39,333 nucleotides of DNA. It comes from Bordetella parapertussis (lineage in GTDB: Bacteria > Pseudomonadota > Gammaproteobacteria > Burkholderiales > Burkholderiaceae_C). The stretch covers positions 1 to 39,333 of the forward strand of contig CAMCNE010000011.1 in assembly GCA_945875935.1 (NCBI GenBank). The letters are read 5' to 3'. The translations under genes were made by a program, and so were the position numbers. Each line of letters begins with the position of its first letter. Position 1 is the stretch's first letter. Below, in pieces: positions 15,076 to 23,126 of the stretch. The notes under the pieces are model-generated. The model did not search any database. It worked only from the letters and a program-made list of their open reading frames with translations, and was not told where the DNA came from.

Positions 15076-18000
15076 GGCTTGAGGGGCGAAACAGGGTCGA
15101 CGCGGTCTTTCACCGTCCAGGGCGTGCCGTCAGGTCTGAGGTACAGGCGGCGCTGCTCTTCGAGCGTGAAGGGCCGCGATCCGATGCGACCGAACACCGC
15201 CACCTGACCACCGGTTTCGTCGACGGCGCGGTCACGCTCGAGCGCGCGCGACAGCGACAGCGCCGGGGTGCGCGTCTTGCGCGTGGCGATGAGCGCTGGC
15301 TTGGGGTCGGGGCTGAAGCCGTAGAACTTGGGCTGCGTGTCGGGCGCGGTGAGCTGGATCACCCGCAGCCCGTTCTTGCCGTCGGCCACATAGGCGAACG
15401 CCGACGCATTGGTGGACGCCACCGTCACATCGCGCACGTCGTTGAGCGCGCCGTCGGCGGTGAACAGCGAATACAGCTTCGGGGCCTCAGGCTTTTCGAT
15501 GTCGATGATGGCCAGACCTTGGCGGCCTGCGGCCACATAGGCATAAGTGCGTGCCAGGTGGATGCGATCGGCATCTTCCAGCGGCACAAAGGCCGAGGCC
15601 ACGATGCGCGCGCGCTCGGGCACGGTGACATCGATCATGCGCAGCCCGCTGGCATCGGTGACCGCCAGATAGCGAAACTGCAGCGCCGTCGAACGTGCGC
15701 CGGCCATGGGCACCACCGCCGCGAGCTTGGGCGCGAGCGGGTCTTTCAGATCGACGATGACCACGCCCTGGGTCGCGGTGATGTAGGCGTACGAGCCGCC
15801 CATCGTGATGTGCCGCGCGCCCTTGAGCACGCCGCCCACGTTCCAGGTGATCGCGCGCTTGATGAAGTTGTTGCGCGGGTCGCCGTCTTGCAGCGTGTTC
15901 ACGTTGACCAGGATCAGGCCTTCTTCAGCGTCGGTGATCAGCGCGTAGTTGTAGATCGCGTGCATCGCCTGCTCTTGGTTCGTCACGCGCATCAGGTCAC
16001 CGTGGTTCTTGGCCGGAGCCACCGGCTGCGTGGTGGGCAGCACCACGCACGTGGCGTTGCGGCTGGCGATGTAGGTGCCTTGGCCCAGCGCCGAAAACGG
16101 CGCGGTGACGATGCGCTGCGACACGCCCTTGTTGGCGATCGAGGCCACGTCGTACACGCGCATGCCGCCCTTGCCTTCGGCCACATAGAGGTATTCACCG
16201 CGCAGCTGCAAGCAGCTGGCGCGACCCTCGGTGCTGTGATCGTGGGCTTCGGGCAGCGTGCGCCCGCGTGCTTCATGCGCGGCGTACCAGTCGGGGTAGG
16301 CGTAGCGGTGCAGGTAGCTGCCGATGACCGCCTGCGGCTCATCCCACTCGGTGACCTGCACCGCCTCGATGTGCCGCTCCTCGCCGACCCAGGCGTTGTA
16401 GCCAATGAAGCCGATGTAGCCGGTGCCGTGCATCAGCGTTTGCGCCACGATGGCGTTGTTGTCCTTGTCGGCCGACAAGTGGCAGTCGCTGCAGGTCTTG
16501 GTTTCGGTCTTGCGCTCGGTGTGCGGGTAGTGCGGGGCAAAGGCCTGGCTGGAAAAGCCGCTGGACGACGTGGGCGGCTGCTGGATGTAGATCTTTTCGC
16601 GGTTGGCATTGGTCGACGACAGCACCAGCGCCGAAGACGAACGCACCGGTGTGATCTTGCTGCTCTTGATCGGGCTGTTGCGGCCCAGATGGAACATGTC
16701 GTCGCGTGCGACCTGCGGGTTGTAGGTGGCGAAGTTGCGGCTGGAGCCGCCTTCGTAGTGGTGCGAGTCTGTCTTTTCGTTGGCCTCGATCGGCAGGTGG
16801 CAGCCCGAGCAGCTGGTGGTCCACGACAGGTGGCAGCTCTGGCAGCTCATCTTCTCGTTGTCGTGCGCTTTTTTGGCGCTGTCCATGCCGCCCGATGAGC
16901 CGCCGGCCCAGCGCTGATCCACGCCGTCGCGATCGCCCTCGCTGACCAGCTTGGCGCGCGCAGACTTGGCGTTGTAGCCGGGGTGCTGCGGGTTCACCGA
17001 GTCCTTGACCAGCGACATCGTCCATTCGAGCTTGGGATCCATGCCCGAGCGCTGCATGAGCTTGCCGTCTTTCCATTCGAAGCGCTTGCGCCCATCGGGC
17101 GTGCGCAGCAGGCTCATGTCGCTGCCGCCGGGTCGAGCGGCCGGACCCGATGTTTTCAGGTTGGGGTAGCGGTCCGTGGTGCCGTGGCAGTCGGAGCACT
17201 CGATCTCGATGGCCGCTGCCACCTCGCCGTAGAGGTGTCCGTTGCCGTGCGAGTCTTGCGCGAAGTGGCAGTCCGTGCAGTGCATGCCGAGATCGAGGTG
17301 GATCGACGTCAGGTGCACCGATTTCTTGAACTTTTGCGGATCGTCATCGCTGACCGCCTCGCCGTCCTTGTCGAGCAGCGTGCCCTTGCGATCGCGCTTG
17401 AAGATGGCACGGAAGTTCCAGCCGTGGCCGTGGTAGTCGGCGAACTGGGTGTCCTTGAGCGTGGGGTTGAGCGACGACACCTCTTTCAAGAACTCGGGAT
17501 CGCGCCAGTTGCCGCGCACGGCCGCGGCTTCTGGGTTGCGCTCAAGCGTGGCACGGCGTTCATCTTCCGAAGGGGTGTGCTGCTTTTTCGGCCACATTGC
17601 CGGCGCGTCGGATTCGTAGTCCCACATCGTGAAGCCGTAAAAGCTGTTCACGAAGATGTTGGGCTGGTGCATGTGGCAAATCATGCATTGCGACGACGGA
17701 ATCGAGCGGGTGAACTCATGCTTGAGCGCGTGGCCCGACTGGGTCTTGGAGATGGTCGGATCGGCGGTCTGCGTGCGCCCGTCGTTGCCGAACTTGGCAT
17801 AGGGCCCCGAGTGCAGCGGATCGCGGTCATTGGCGTAGACCACGTGGCAGCTCGCGCAGCCCGACGAGCGGTAATCGCCCGGCTGGTCGTTGGTGCCCAT
17901 GAACCACATCATCGGGTCATTGAGGCGGGTCTTGGTGATGTTGAGGATGGGCACCGCGATGCGAGAGCCGGTGCCCGGCCCGCGGTTCGATTGCCGGAAG

Positions 18001-18839
18001 TCAGGCCGGCCCGGCTCGTCGAGCAGTTGCAGCTTGCCGGTGCCGTTGGGCAGCGCGATTTCGGGGAACTGGCTGTTGATGACGCGCCCGCCACGCTCGA
18101 AGACCCGGAACACGTCGGCCGGAGGCATGGTCTGCCAGGCCGGCAGCGGAAACAAATTGGGCAAGATGCCCTTGAGCATCATCGCCTCGTCAGGCTGGAC
18201 CGGATTCATGATGGTGGCAGGCTCGCCTTGAGCGGTGTACGACTCACCGAGCATGGCGTGCTTGAACGGCAAGATGCCGTTGTTGTAGGCCGCGCCGGCC
18301 CAGAACATGGCACCGGTGGCCATCAGGCTGCGCTCGGCGGCCTGGATCACTGGCAGGTGACAGGCGCCGCAGGCTTCGCGCGCCACGCGGTAGTCCGACG
18401 GGTTGATGAAGCGCACAAAGGCCGGGTGCTCGCGGTTGAGCAAGGTGTAGCTGCGTTTGGGGTTGGCCGATGAAGGCGCTTGCCAGTCGCTGGCGAACTG
18501 CGGCTGCACGTGGGCCTTGTTCATGGCCGCCAGGTAAACCGCGCTGTTGGCGCCTTCGTATTCGGAGCCCGCTTGTTTGCGCACGCTGGCATCGCCGCCA
18601 TGGCAGTCGGTGCAGCCCAGGATGACCGCCGGGTTGGCGTGCATGGTGTGGCGGTCGGAAGCCGTGTGGCAGGTCATGCAGCCGTCGGTTTTGCCATCGG
18701 CCTCGGCCTGGGTCTGCTTCTTCGGTGCTGGCGCGCTGTGGGCCGCGGGTGTGGCGGCCACGGGTTTTTCGGGGATGGCTTGCGCCAGCCCGACGATGGA
18801 GCAGGCGAGGACGAAGGCGGCGGTGAACAGGCGTTTCAT
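15072..18839 (-). CDS. Secreted decaheme cytochrome c fused to an LVIVD beta-propeller
   Basis: 1255 aa with a signal peptide (MKRLFTAAFVLACSIVGLAQA). Ten CxxCH heme sites start at residues 54, 76, 157, 328, 385, 521, 548, 666, 677 and 783. Residues about 875-1165 contain repeated strands such as YLYVAEGKGGMRVYDV, AYITATQGVVIVDL and AYVAAGRQGLAIIDI, typical of LVIVD-type propeller blades. There is no second membrane helix and no lipobox, so it is exported as a soluble or outer-membrane-associated protein. It overlaps the upstream barrel gene by one base. In this context it may be the terminal, surface-side cytochrome of an electron conduit, with the propeller serving for docking or substrate contact. 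Surface location is inferred; a periplasmic enzyme is the main alternative. Confidence 0.88.
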   Translation of the reverse strand: MKRLFTAAFVLACSIVGLAQAIPEKPVAATPAAHSAPAPKKQTQAEADGKTDGCMTCHTASDRHTMHANPAVILGCTDCHGGDASVRKQAGSEYEGANSAVYLAAMNKAHVQPQFASDWQAPSSANPKRSYTLLNREHPAFVRFINPSDYRVAREACGACHLPVIQAAERSLMATGAMFWAGAAYNNGILPFKHAMLGESYTAQGEPATIMNPVQPDEAMMLKGILPNLFPLPAWQTMPPADVFRVFERGGRVINSQFPEIALPNGTGKLQLLDEPGRPDFRQSNRGPGTGSRIAVPILNITKTRLNDPMMWFMGTNDQPGDYRSSGCASCHVVYANDRDPLHSGPYAKFGNDGRTQTADPTISKTQSGHALKHEFTRSIPSSQCMICHMHQPNIFVNSFYGFTMWDYESDAPAMWPKKQHTPSEDERRATLERNPEAAAVRGNWRDPEFLKEVSSLNPTLKDTQFADYHGHGWNFRAIFKRDRKGTLLDKDGEAVSDDDPQKFKKSVHLTSIHLDLGMHCTDCHFAQDSHGNGHLYGEVAAAIEIECSDCHGTTDRYPNLKTSGPAARPGGSDMSLLRTPDGRKRFEWKDGKLMQRSGMDPKLEWTMSLVKDSVNPQHPGYNAKSARAKLVSEGDRDGVDQRWAGGSSGGMDSAKKAHDNEKMSCQSCHLSWTTSCSGCHLPIEANEKTDSHHYEGGSSRNFATYNPQVARDDMFHLGRNSPIKSSKITPVRSSSALVLSSTNANREKIYIQQPPTSSSGFSSQAFAPHYPHTERKTETKTCSDCHLSADKDNNAIVAQTLMHGTGYIGFIGYNAWVGEERHIEAVQVTEWDEPQAVIGSYLHRYAYPDWYAAHEARGRTLPEAHDHSTEGRASCLQLRGEYLYVAEGKGGMRVYDVASIANKGVSQRIVTAPFSALGQGTYIASRNATCVVLPTTQPVAPAKNHGDLMRVTNQEQAMHAIYNYALITDAEEGLILVNVNTLQDGDPRNNFIKRAITWNVGGVLKGARHITMGGSYAYITATQGVVIVDLKDPLAPKLAAVVPMAGARSTALQFRYLAVTDASGLRMIDVTVPERARIVASAFVPLEDADRIHLARTYAYVAAGRQGLAIIDIEKPEAPKLYSLFTADGALNDVRDVTVASTNASAFAYVADGKNGLRVIQLTAPDTQPKFYGFSPDPKPALIATRKTRTPALSLSRALERDRAVDETGGQVAVFGRIGSRPFTLEEQRRLYLRPDGTPWTVKDRVDPVSPLKP

Positions 18840-21226
18840 CAGAAGGTCAGCAAGAGGTTCACCAGCAGCGAATACTGGGTGGTGTCGAGCGCGTTGCCGT
18901 AAAGCTCGCGCAGACCCTGGCCCGGGAAGAGCACGGCACCAGAGATGTTGAAGACGATGTTCTGCGTGAAGAAGGGTCGGTACTGGGCGCCAATCGATAC
19001 GTCAAGGCCAATGTGCGAGCTGTGCAGCTTCTGGTTGCGCAGCACTGCCAGCGAGTCCAGTTGGTCAAAGTACAGGTCATTGACGTTGCCGATCACCCGC
19101 AGACCTGGCATCACGTCGGCATCGGCACCGATGCCCACCAGGTTGAGTCCGGGGTTGGTGAAGTTCGATTGACCGAATTCGCGTGACGAGCGCAGCGACG
19201 GCAGCAGCCCGTTGCGCATCGACAGCGCCACGCCGCCGCCGCCGATCAGCGGCACGGCCTGGCGTATCCAGTAACTGGTATCGGCTCCAGCGAACTGCGG
19301 GTTCTCGAGCACTGCATCGAAGCCGCCGGCCTTGCCGTCGAAGGGGTTCTTGTCGCCCGAGGCGTGCAGGGCGCTTGCACGCACTCGCAGCCAGTCGAAG
19401 TCGCGCGACAGCTCGACCGCGCCGAAGTAGGCACCAATGCTTTCCTTGCGGTCGGAGATGACACCGGGATTGACGGTGCCGGTGGCGTAGTAGGCCGATG
19501 CGCTGAGGTTGTACTTGCCGATGTGGCCGTCGGTGTTGTAGCCCAGGTAGGTCACGTCGTAGTTGTGCCGCTTGCCGGTGCCCAGCACCGCCGGCCGCTC
19601 CAGAAAGCCATTGGCGTTGTACAGATCCGAGCTGTCGCCTTCACGGTTGCGGTTGTGCAGCACGCTGAATTCGGACGTCAGGCCCAGTGCCAGCAAGTCC
19701 TGCCGGTACAAGGTGAACAGGAACACATCGTCGTCGCGCATCTTGCGGCTGATGTCGTTGAGGCCGCTGTTGGTGTCTTTTTCAAGCCGGCGGAACCAGC
19801 CGAGGTTGTATTGCCACAGGTTGTTGTCGCGGGTGCCGAACAGGCGCACGCCAAAGGGCTGATCGAGGAAGAGAAAGCCGCGGAAATCGGCCGTGATGGG
19901 CTGGATGCCGATGCGGATGCTGTCGAAGTCGAAGCGCGGCGACACATCGCGCAGGTGCTTGTCGAAGAACAGTTCCTGGATGCCCACGAAGCTGTCGTTG
20001 CGGTTGCGCCCGGCCGTCGGGTCGATGTTCACTGCGCGCACTTCCTGGGTCTGCGTGCGGTTGACGTTGAACACCGGCACGAAGCGGAATTCGTAATCGG
20101 GCGGTCGGAAGGTGGTGTCGCCCTTGATGAGTGACAGGCTGAGGATGAGCGTTTGCGACAGCGTGGTCTGCTGGCCGCGACCGAGCTGACTGTTCGTGTT
20201 GGCGTTCAGGGTGGACTGGGCACCCGATGGCGTGGGCAGCCGCCGGCTTTCGAGCACGGTGTCAGAGATGGCCGCGAAGTTGAAGAACCACTCCTTGCCC
20301 AGCACGTTTTCCAGCACGGGCAGATCGCCCTTGAGCACGTTGGGGTTGTAGGGGTCGAGCGGGTCGTAGGGCAACAGATTCAGCGCCTCGACCAGACGCC
20401 AGCGGTCGCGCACCGGCAGCGACTCGCCCTGATGCAGCGCCGACGGTGGCGGCACCCGCGAAGGATCGATGAGTGCCACCGAAGGCTCGATCGGCGCGCC
20501 TTGCGGACGCGCGCGCTCGAGCTGGTCTGGTGGTGTGCTGGCACTGGCCGACAGCACGCGGTCGGCTTGCGGCACGCAGCGCATCGACAGCGACTCGCCG
20601 GTGGCGCCCTTCACATGCCGCACCCAGCCCGGCTGCCCCGACGAGCGCCGGATGCGATACCACTCGCCTTGCTGCAGATCAGACTCGAGCTCGCTGCCTT
20701 GTTCGGCCACGCCCACCACATCGGCAGCGGTCGCAGGTTCGCGGCGGATGGGCAACTGCGGGTCTTCGACCAGCAGCAAGTAACGCGGTGCCGGAGCTTC
20801 GTCGCGATCGTCAACGAAGACGGTCAGCGTCTTGCCGTTGAAGTCGGTGCGAAAGGTGGCGGGATGGTCCAGGCCGATGATCAGCCGGGTCTTGTCCTGG
20901 GAACGCGCAATGCGCAAGGCGCGCGCTGTGCCTTCGCCCAGATCGAAAGCGCGTTTGCCCGTGCCGTTGTGCAGCCGCGGCAGGTCGATCGCGATGCGCG
21001 CGGGGTCCTGGATCGAAAAACTCTCGGGCGCCACCGGCAGGGCTTCGGAAAACCGGATGCTGATCGCCTGCATGCCGCACTGTCGGGTGCTGCTGATGGC
21101 CTCGATGGCAGTCTGCCCCATCGAGCCGGAGGCCCAGCACGCCGTGGACGAAAAGGCCAGCACGAACGCCAGCCACAGCCGCAGCGTCAGCCACACCGAG
21201 CGCGAATCAAAGACCGTTGCAGACAT
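18839..21226 (-). CDS. Outer-membrane beta-barrel with N-terminal AMIN and SH3 domains
   Basis: 795 aa. After an export signal (hydrophobic at about 12-33), residues about 50-140 form an AMIN-like domain (for example DPARIAIDLP and FNGKTLTVFVDD), which in PilQ and amidases binds peptidoglycan. Residues about 148-207 look like a bacterial SH3 domain (ESDLQQGEWYRIRRSSGQPG). From about 300 on the sequence is alternating amphipathic strands, ending in the barrel signature VNLLLTF with terminal Phe. It carries no heme motif. Its start overlaps the end of the GlcG-lipoprotein gene by 20 bp, and its stop overlaps the decaheme-propeller gene. It probably forms the outer-membrane sheath through which a multiheme cytochrome passes electrons, anchored to the cell wall. 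The conduit role is inferred from neighbours. Confidence 0.85.
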   Translation of the reverse strand: MSATVFDSRSVWLTLRLWLAFVLAFSSTACWASGSMGQTAIEAISSTRQCGMQAISIRFSEALPVAPESFSIQDPARIAIDLPRLHNGTGKRAFDLGEGTARALRIARSQDKTRLIIGLDHPATFRTDFNGKTLTVFVDDRDEAPAPRYLLLVEDPQLPIRREPATAADVVGVAEQGSELESDLQQGEWYRIRRSSGQPGWVRHVKGATGESLSMRCVPQADRVLSASASTPPDQLERARPQGAPIEPSVALIDPSRVPPPSALHQGESLPVRDRWRLVEALNLLPYDPLDPYNPNVLKGDLPVLENVLGKEWFFNFAAISDTVLESRRLPTPSGAQSTLNANTNSQLGRGQQTTLSQTLILSLSLIKGDTTFRPPDYEFRFVPVFNVNRTQTQEVRAVNIDPTAGRNRNDSFVGIQELFFDKHLRDVSPRFDFDSIRIGIQPITADFRGFLFLDQPFGVRLFGTRDNNLWQYNLGWFRRLEKDTNSGLNDISRKMRDDDVFLFTLYRQDLLALGLTSEFSVLHNRNREGDSSDLYNANGFLERPAVLGTGKRHNYDVTYLGYNTDGHIGKYNLSASAYYATGTVNPGVISDRKESIGAYFGAVELSRDFDWLRVRASALHASGDKNPFDGKAGGFDAVLENPQFAGADTSYWIRQAVPLIGGGGVALSMRNGLLPSLRSSREFGQSNFTNPGLNLVGIGADADVMPGLRVIGNVNDLYFDQLDSLAVLRNQKLHSSHIGLDVSIGAQYRPFFTQNIVFNISGAVLFPGQGLRELYGNALDTTQYSLLVNLLLTF

Positions 21227-23126
21227 CGCTGGCGGTGGTGTCCAGGAAAGGTGCCACCGGACACTTCACGTACTGCAGCCGCGAGCCGATGCCCGCAGGC
21301 TCTATGGAGTCCGCACGGATCGCCTTGGGCGCATTGCCGATGCCGCTTTTGAGCACATTGCCTGCGTTGGCGATGCCCAGAAATCCGATCAGGTCGCTTT
21401 GCAGCGTGCCGTCGCCCGACACGCCGATGCCACCCACCAACTGGTTGCCGCGATAGATCGGAAAGCCGCCGCCGAACAAGGTGATGCCGTTGCGGATGCG
21501 CGCATTGCCGGTGCAGTTGGCGCTGGTGTCGGCACCCAGCGCCGCAACCAATTTGTTGTAGACCAGGTCGAGCGCCAGGCCGTTGTTGAAGATGCTCCAG
21601 GGGGGCAGTGCTTTCGACAACGGCCCGGCGGGCTTGCTTTCAATGCCGTCAGGAAAGTAAGGCGTTGAAACGTTGCCCACCGAGCGGCTGGAGTACGCAA
21701 CGCCGTTCCTGAAAGCGCTGGGGATCAGGGCCTGCGCGGCATCAACGTAAGGGGCGATGGGCGAGGGGGCGATCGGCGCGCCGGTGCTGACGTAGTTCGC
21801 ATTGGGCAGTGCTCGCAACTCGCCAGCCGCCACCGGATTCGAGAAGAAGGCGGCGGTGCGCGCCTTTTGCACCACCACGTCGGCGCTGTCGACCAACGCG
21901 TCGGGCGAACGCACATGGCCCAGGATTTCGCCGTTGGTGTCGACCACCACCGCCGACACCTGCGCGCTCAGGCCGAGCGGCCGGCGGATCTGCGAGCGTG
22001 CGCGGTTGGCGACTTCGAGCGAGCTCTTCAGGATCTGCGTGACTTCGGCTTGCGTCATGCCGCCGTCGGTGCTGTCACGCGGCGGAAAGCGCACCGCGCC
22101 CGCAGCATCGACCAGCACATAAGCCCCGGTGCCCCCAAAGGCCGAGGTGGTGTCAGGGCGAATTCCCGAGGCCGCTGAACCATAGGCCGTGCCGGCCACC
22201 ACCACAGCCCCGCCGTAGCCCGGCACGTCGACGAGGGCACCGTAAGCACCGATGTCGGCGAATGAGGGGGCTGAGGCCGGGTTGCTCGTCGTCTGGTCGC
22301 TGTCGGTGAAGCGCAAGAAGCGCTCGTCGGCTGTGATGCGGTTGGCTCTGATGTCTTCAGGCGCGGCGTAACCGTAGGTGCCCGCCACCGCGATGAGCTC
22401 GCCATTCGTGGGGCTGCTGTCGAGCACGTTGCGGTCGATCGTGTAGTCGGTGCTAGCCATCACGCCGATCGCGCCGACCACCGTGCCGTTCTTGTACAGG
22501 GGCAAGCCGCCCGGGTTGGCCGCGAAACCCAGCGGTGCGCGCTTGGGGCCCACGCTGCCGTCGCTGGCCTTGCGGCTCACATCCGAGCAGGTGATCTGGC
22601 TGAACTGCACGCCGAACAACGGGCCGGCGGGCGTGTTGCGTTCGTCGGGGTTGAAGTGCTCTTGAATGATCTGCCCGGCGGTGCGGGTGGAAAACGCATT
22701 GCCCTCGGAAGAAAAGTAGGCGGCGGTGATCGCCATCGAGATCGCGGCGTAGGCTGGCCCGGGCACGGCCACCCCACCCGAGCCGCCCAACTGGACCCGC
22801 TCGAGCCCGCCTCCGGTGCTGCCGGTGGCGCCATTGATGGTGATCGATGGGGACGCGCCATTCATGGCGAAGACCGCGAGCACATTGCCCACGCGATCGA
22901 CCACCGCGATGGTTGCGGGCGCGCCGCGCGCGGCGCCCTCGTAGGCCGCCTGAGCGACGACCTTCTGGACATCGGCCACCGTCAGCGAAGCGCTTTTCGG
23001 CGGGCACGGCCCGCTGCAGCCGGCTGGCGCGGTGCTGCTGCTACCGCTGCCACCACCACCACCGCAGCCCACCACGATGGCCGACATCACGGCAAGCGAC
23101 CACAGCGCGACGGCGGGGCGATTCAT
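21207..23126 (-). CDS. Lipoprotein with two GlcG/HbpS (heme-degrading/heme-binding-like) domains
   Basis: 639 aa. The start at 23126 is chosen because it forms an ATGA overlap with the upstream stop and begins a lipoprotein signal with lipobox VVGC (Cys21). A longer in-frame extension exists but lacks a signal. After a Gly/Ser-rich linker there are two divergent GlcG/HbpS-type domains (about 48-270 and 370-620), each with the characteristic opening helix and a strand of the type ATIAVVDRVGNVLAVF or SAVVVDTNGEILGHVR, followed by a helix with KARTAAFF-like sequence. Family members bind heme or act as heme/redox sensors. Between cytochrome genes it may bind heme during assembly or stabilise the complex. 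It has no CxxCH of its own. Confidence 0.82.
   Translation of the reverse strand: MNRPAVALWSLAVMSAIVVGCGGGGGSGSSSTAPAGCSGPCPPKSASLTVADVQKVVAQAAYEGAARGAPATIAVVDRVGNVLAVFAMNGASPSITINGATGSTGGGLERVQLGGSGGVAVPGPAYAAISMAITAAYFSSEGNAFSTRTAGQIIQEHFNPDERNTPAGPLFGVQFSQITCSDVSRKASDGSVGPKRAPLGFAANPGGLPLYKNGTVVGAIGVMASTDYTIDRNVLDSSPTNGELIAVAGTYGYAAPEDIRANRITADERFLRFTDSDQTTSNPASAPSFADIGAYGALVDVPGYGGAVVVAGTAYGSAASGIRPDTTSAFGGTGAYVLVDAAGAVRFPPRDSTDGGMTQAEVTQILKSSLEVANRARSQIRRPLGLSAQVSAVVVDTNGEILGHVRSPDALVDSADVVVQKARTAAFFSNPVAAGELRALPNANYVSTGAPIAPSPIAPYVDAAQALIPSAFRNGVAYSSRSVGNVSTPYFPDGIESKPAGPLSKALPPWSIFNNGLALDLVYNKLVAALGADTSANCTGNARIRNGITLFGGGFPIYRGNQLVGGIGVSGDGTLQSDLIGFLGIANAGNVLKSGIGNAPKAIRADSIEPAGIGSRLQYVKCPVAPFLDTTASDVCNGL

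Noticed and set aside
14901..18473. Long plus-strand open frames (665 and 496 codons) opposite the cytochrome genes
   Set aside because: They lie antisense to genes with ten and five heme motifs and signal peptides, have low-complexity Arg/Gly/Val/His-rich translations and no recognisable domain; they are a by-product of GC-rich codon bias.
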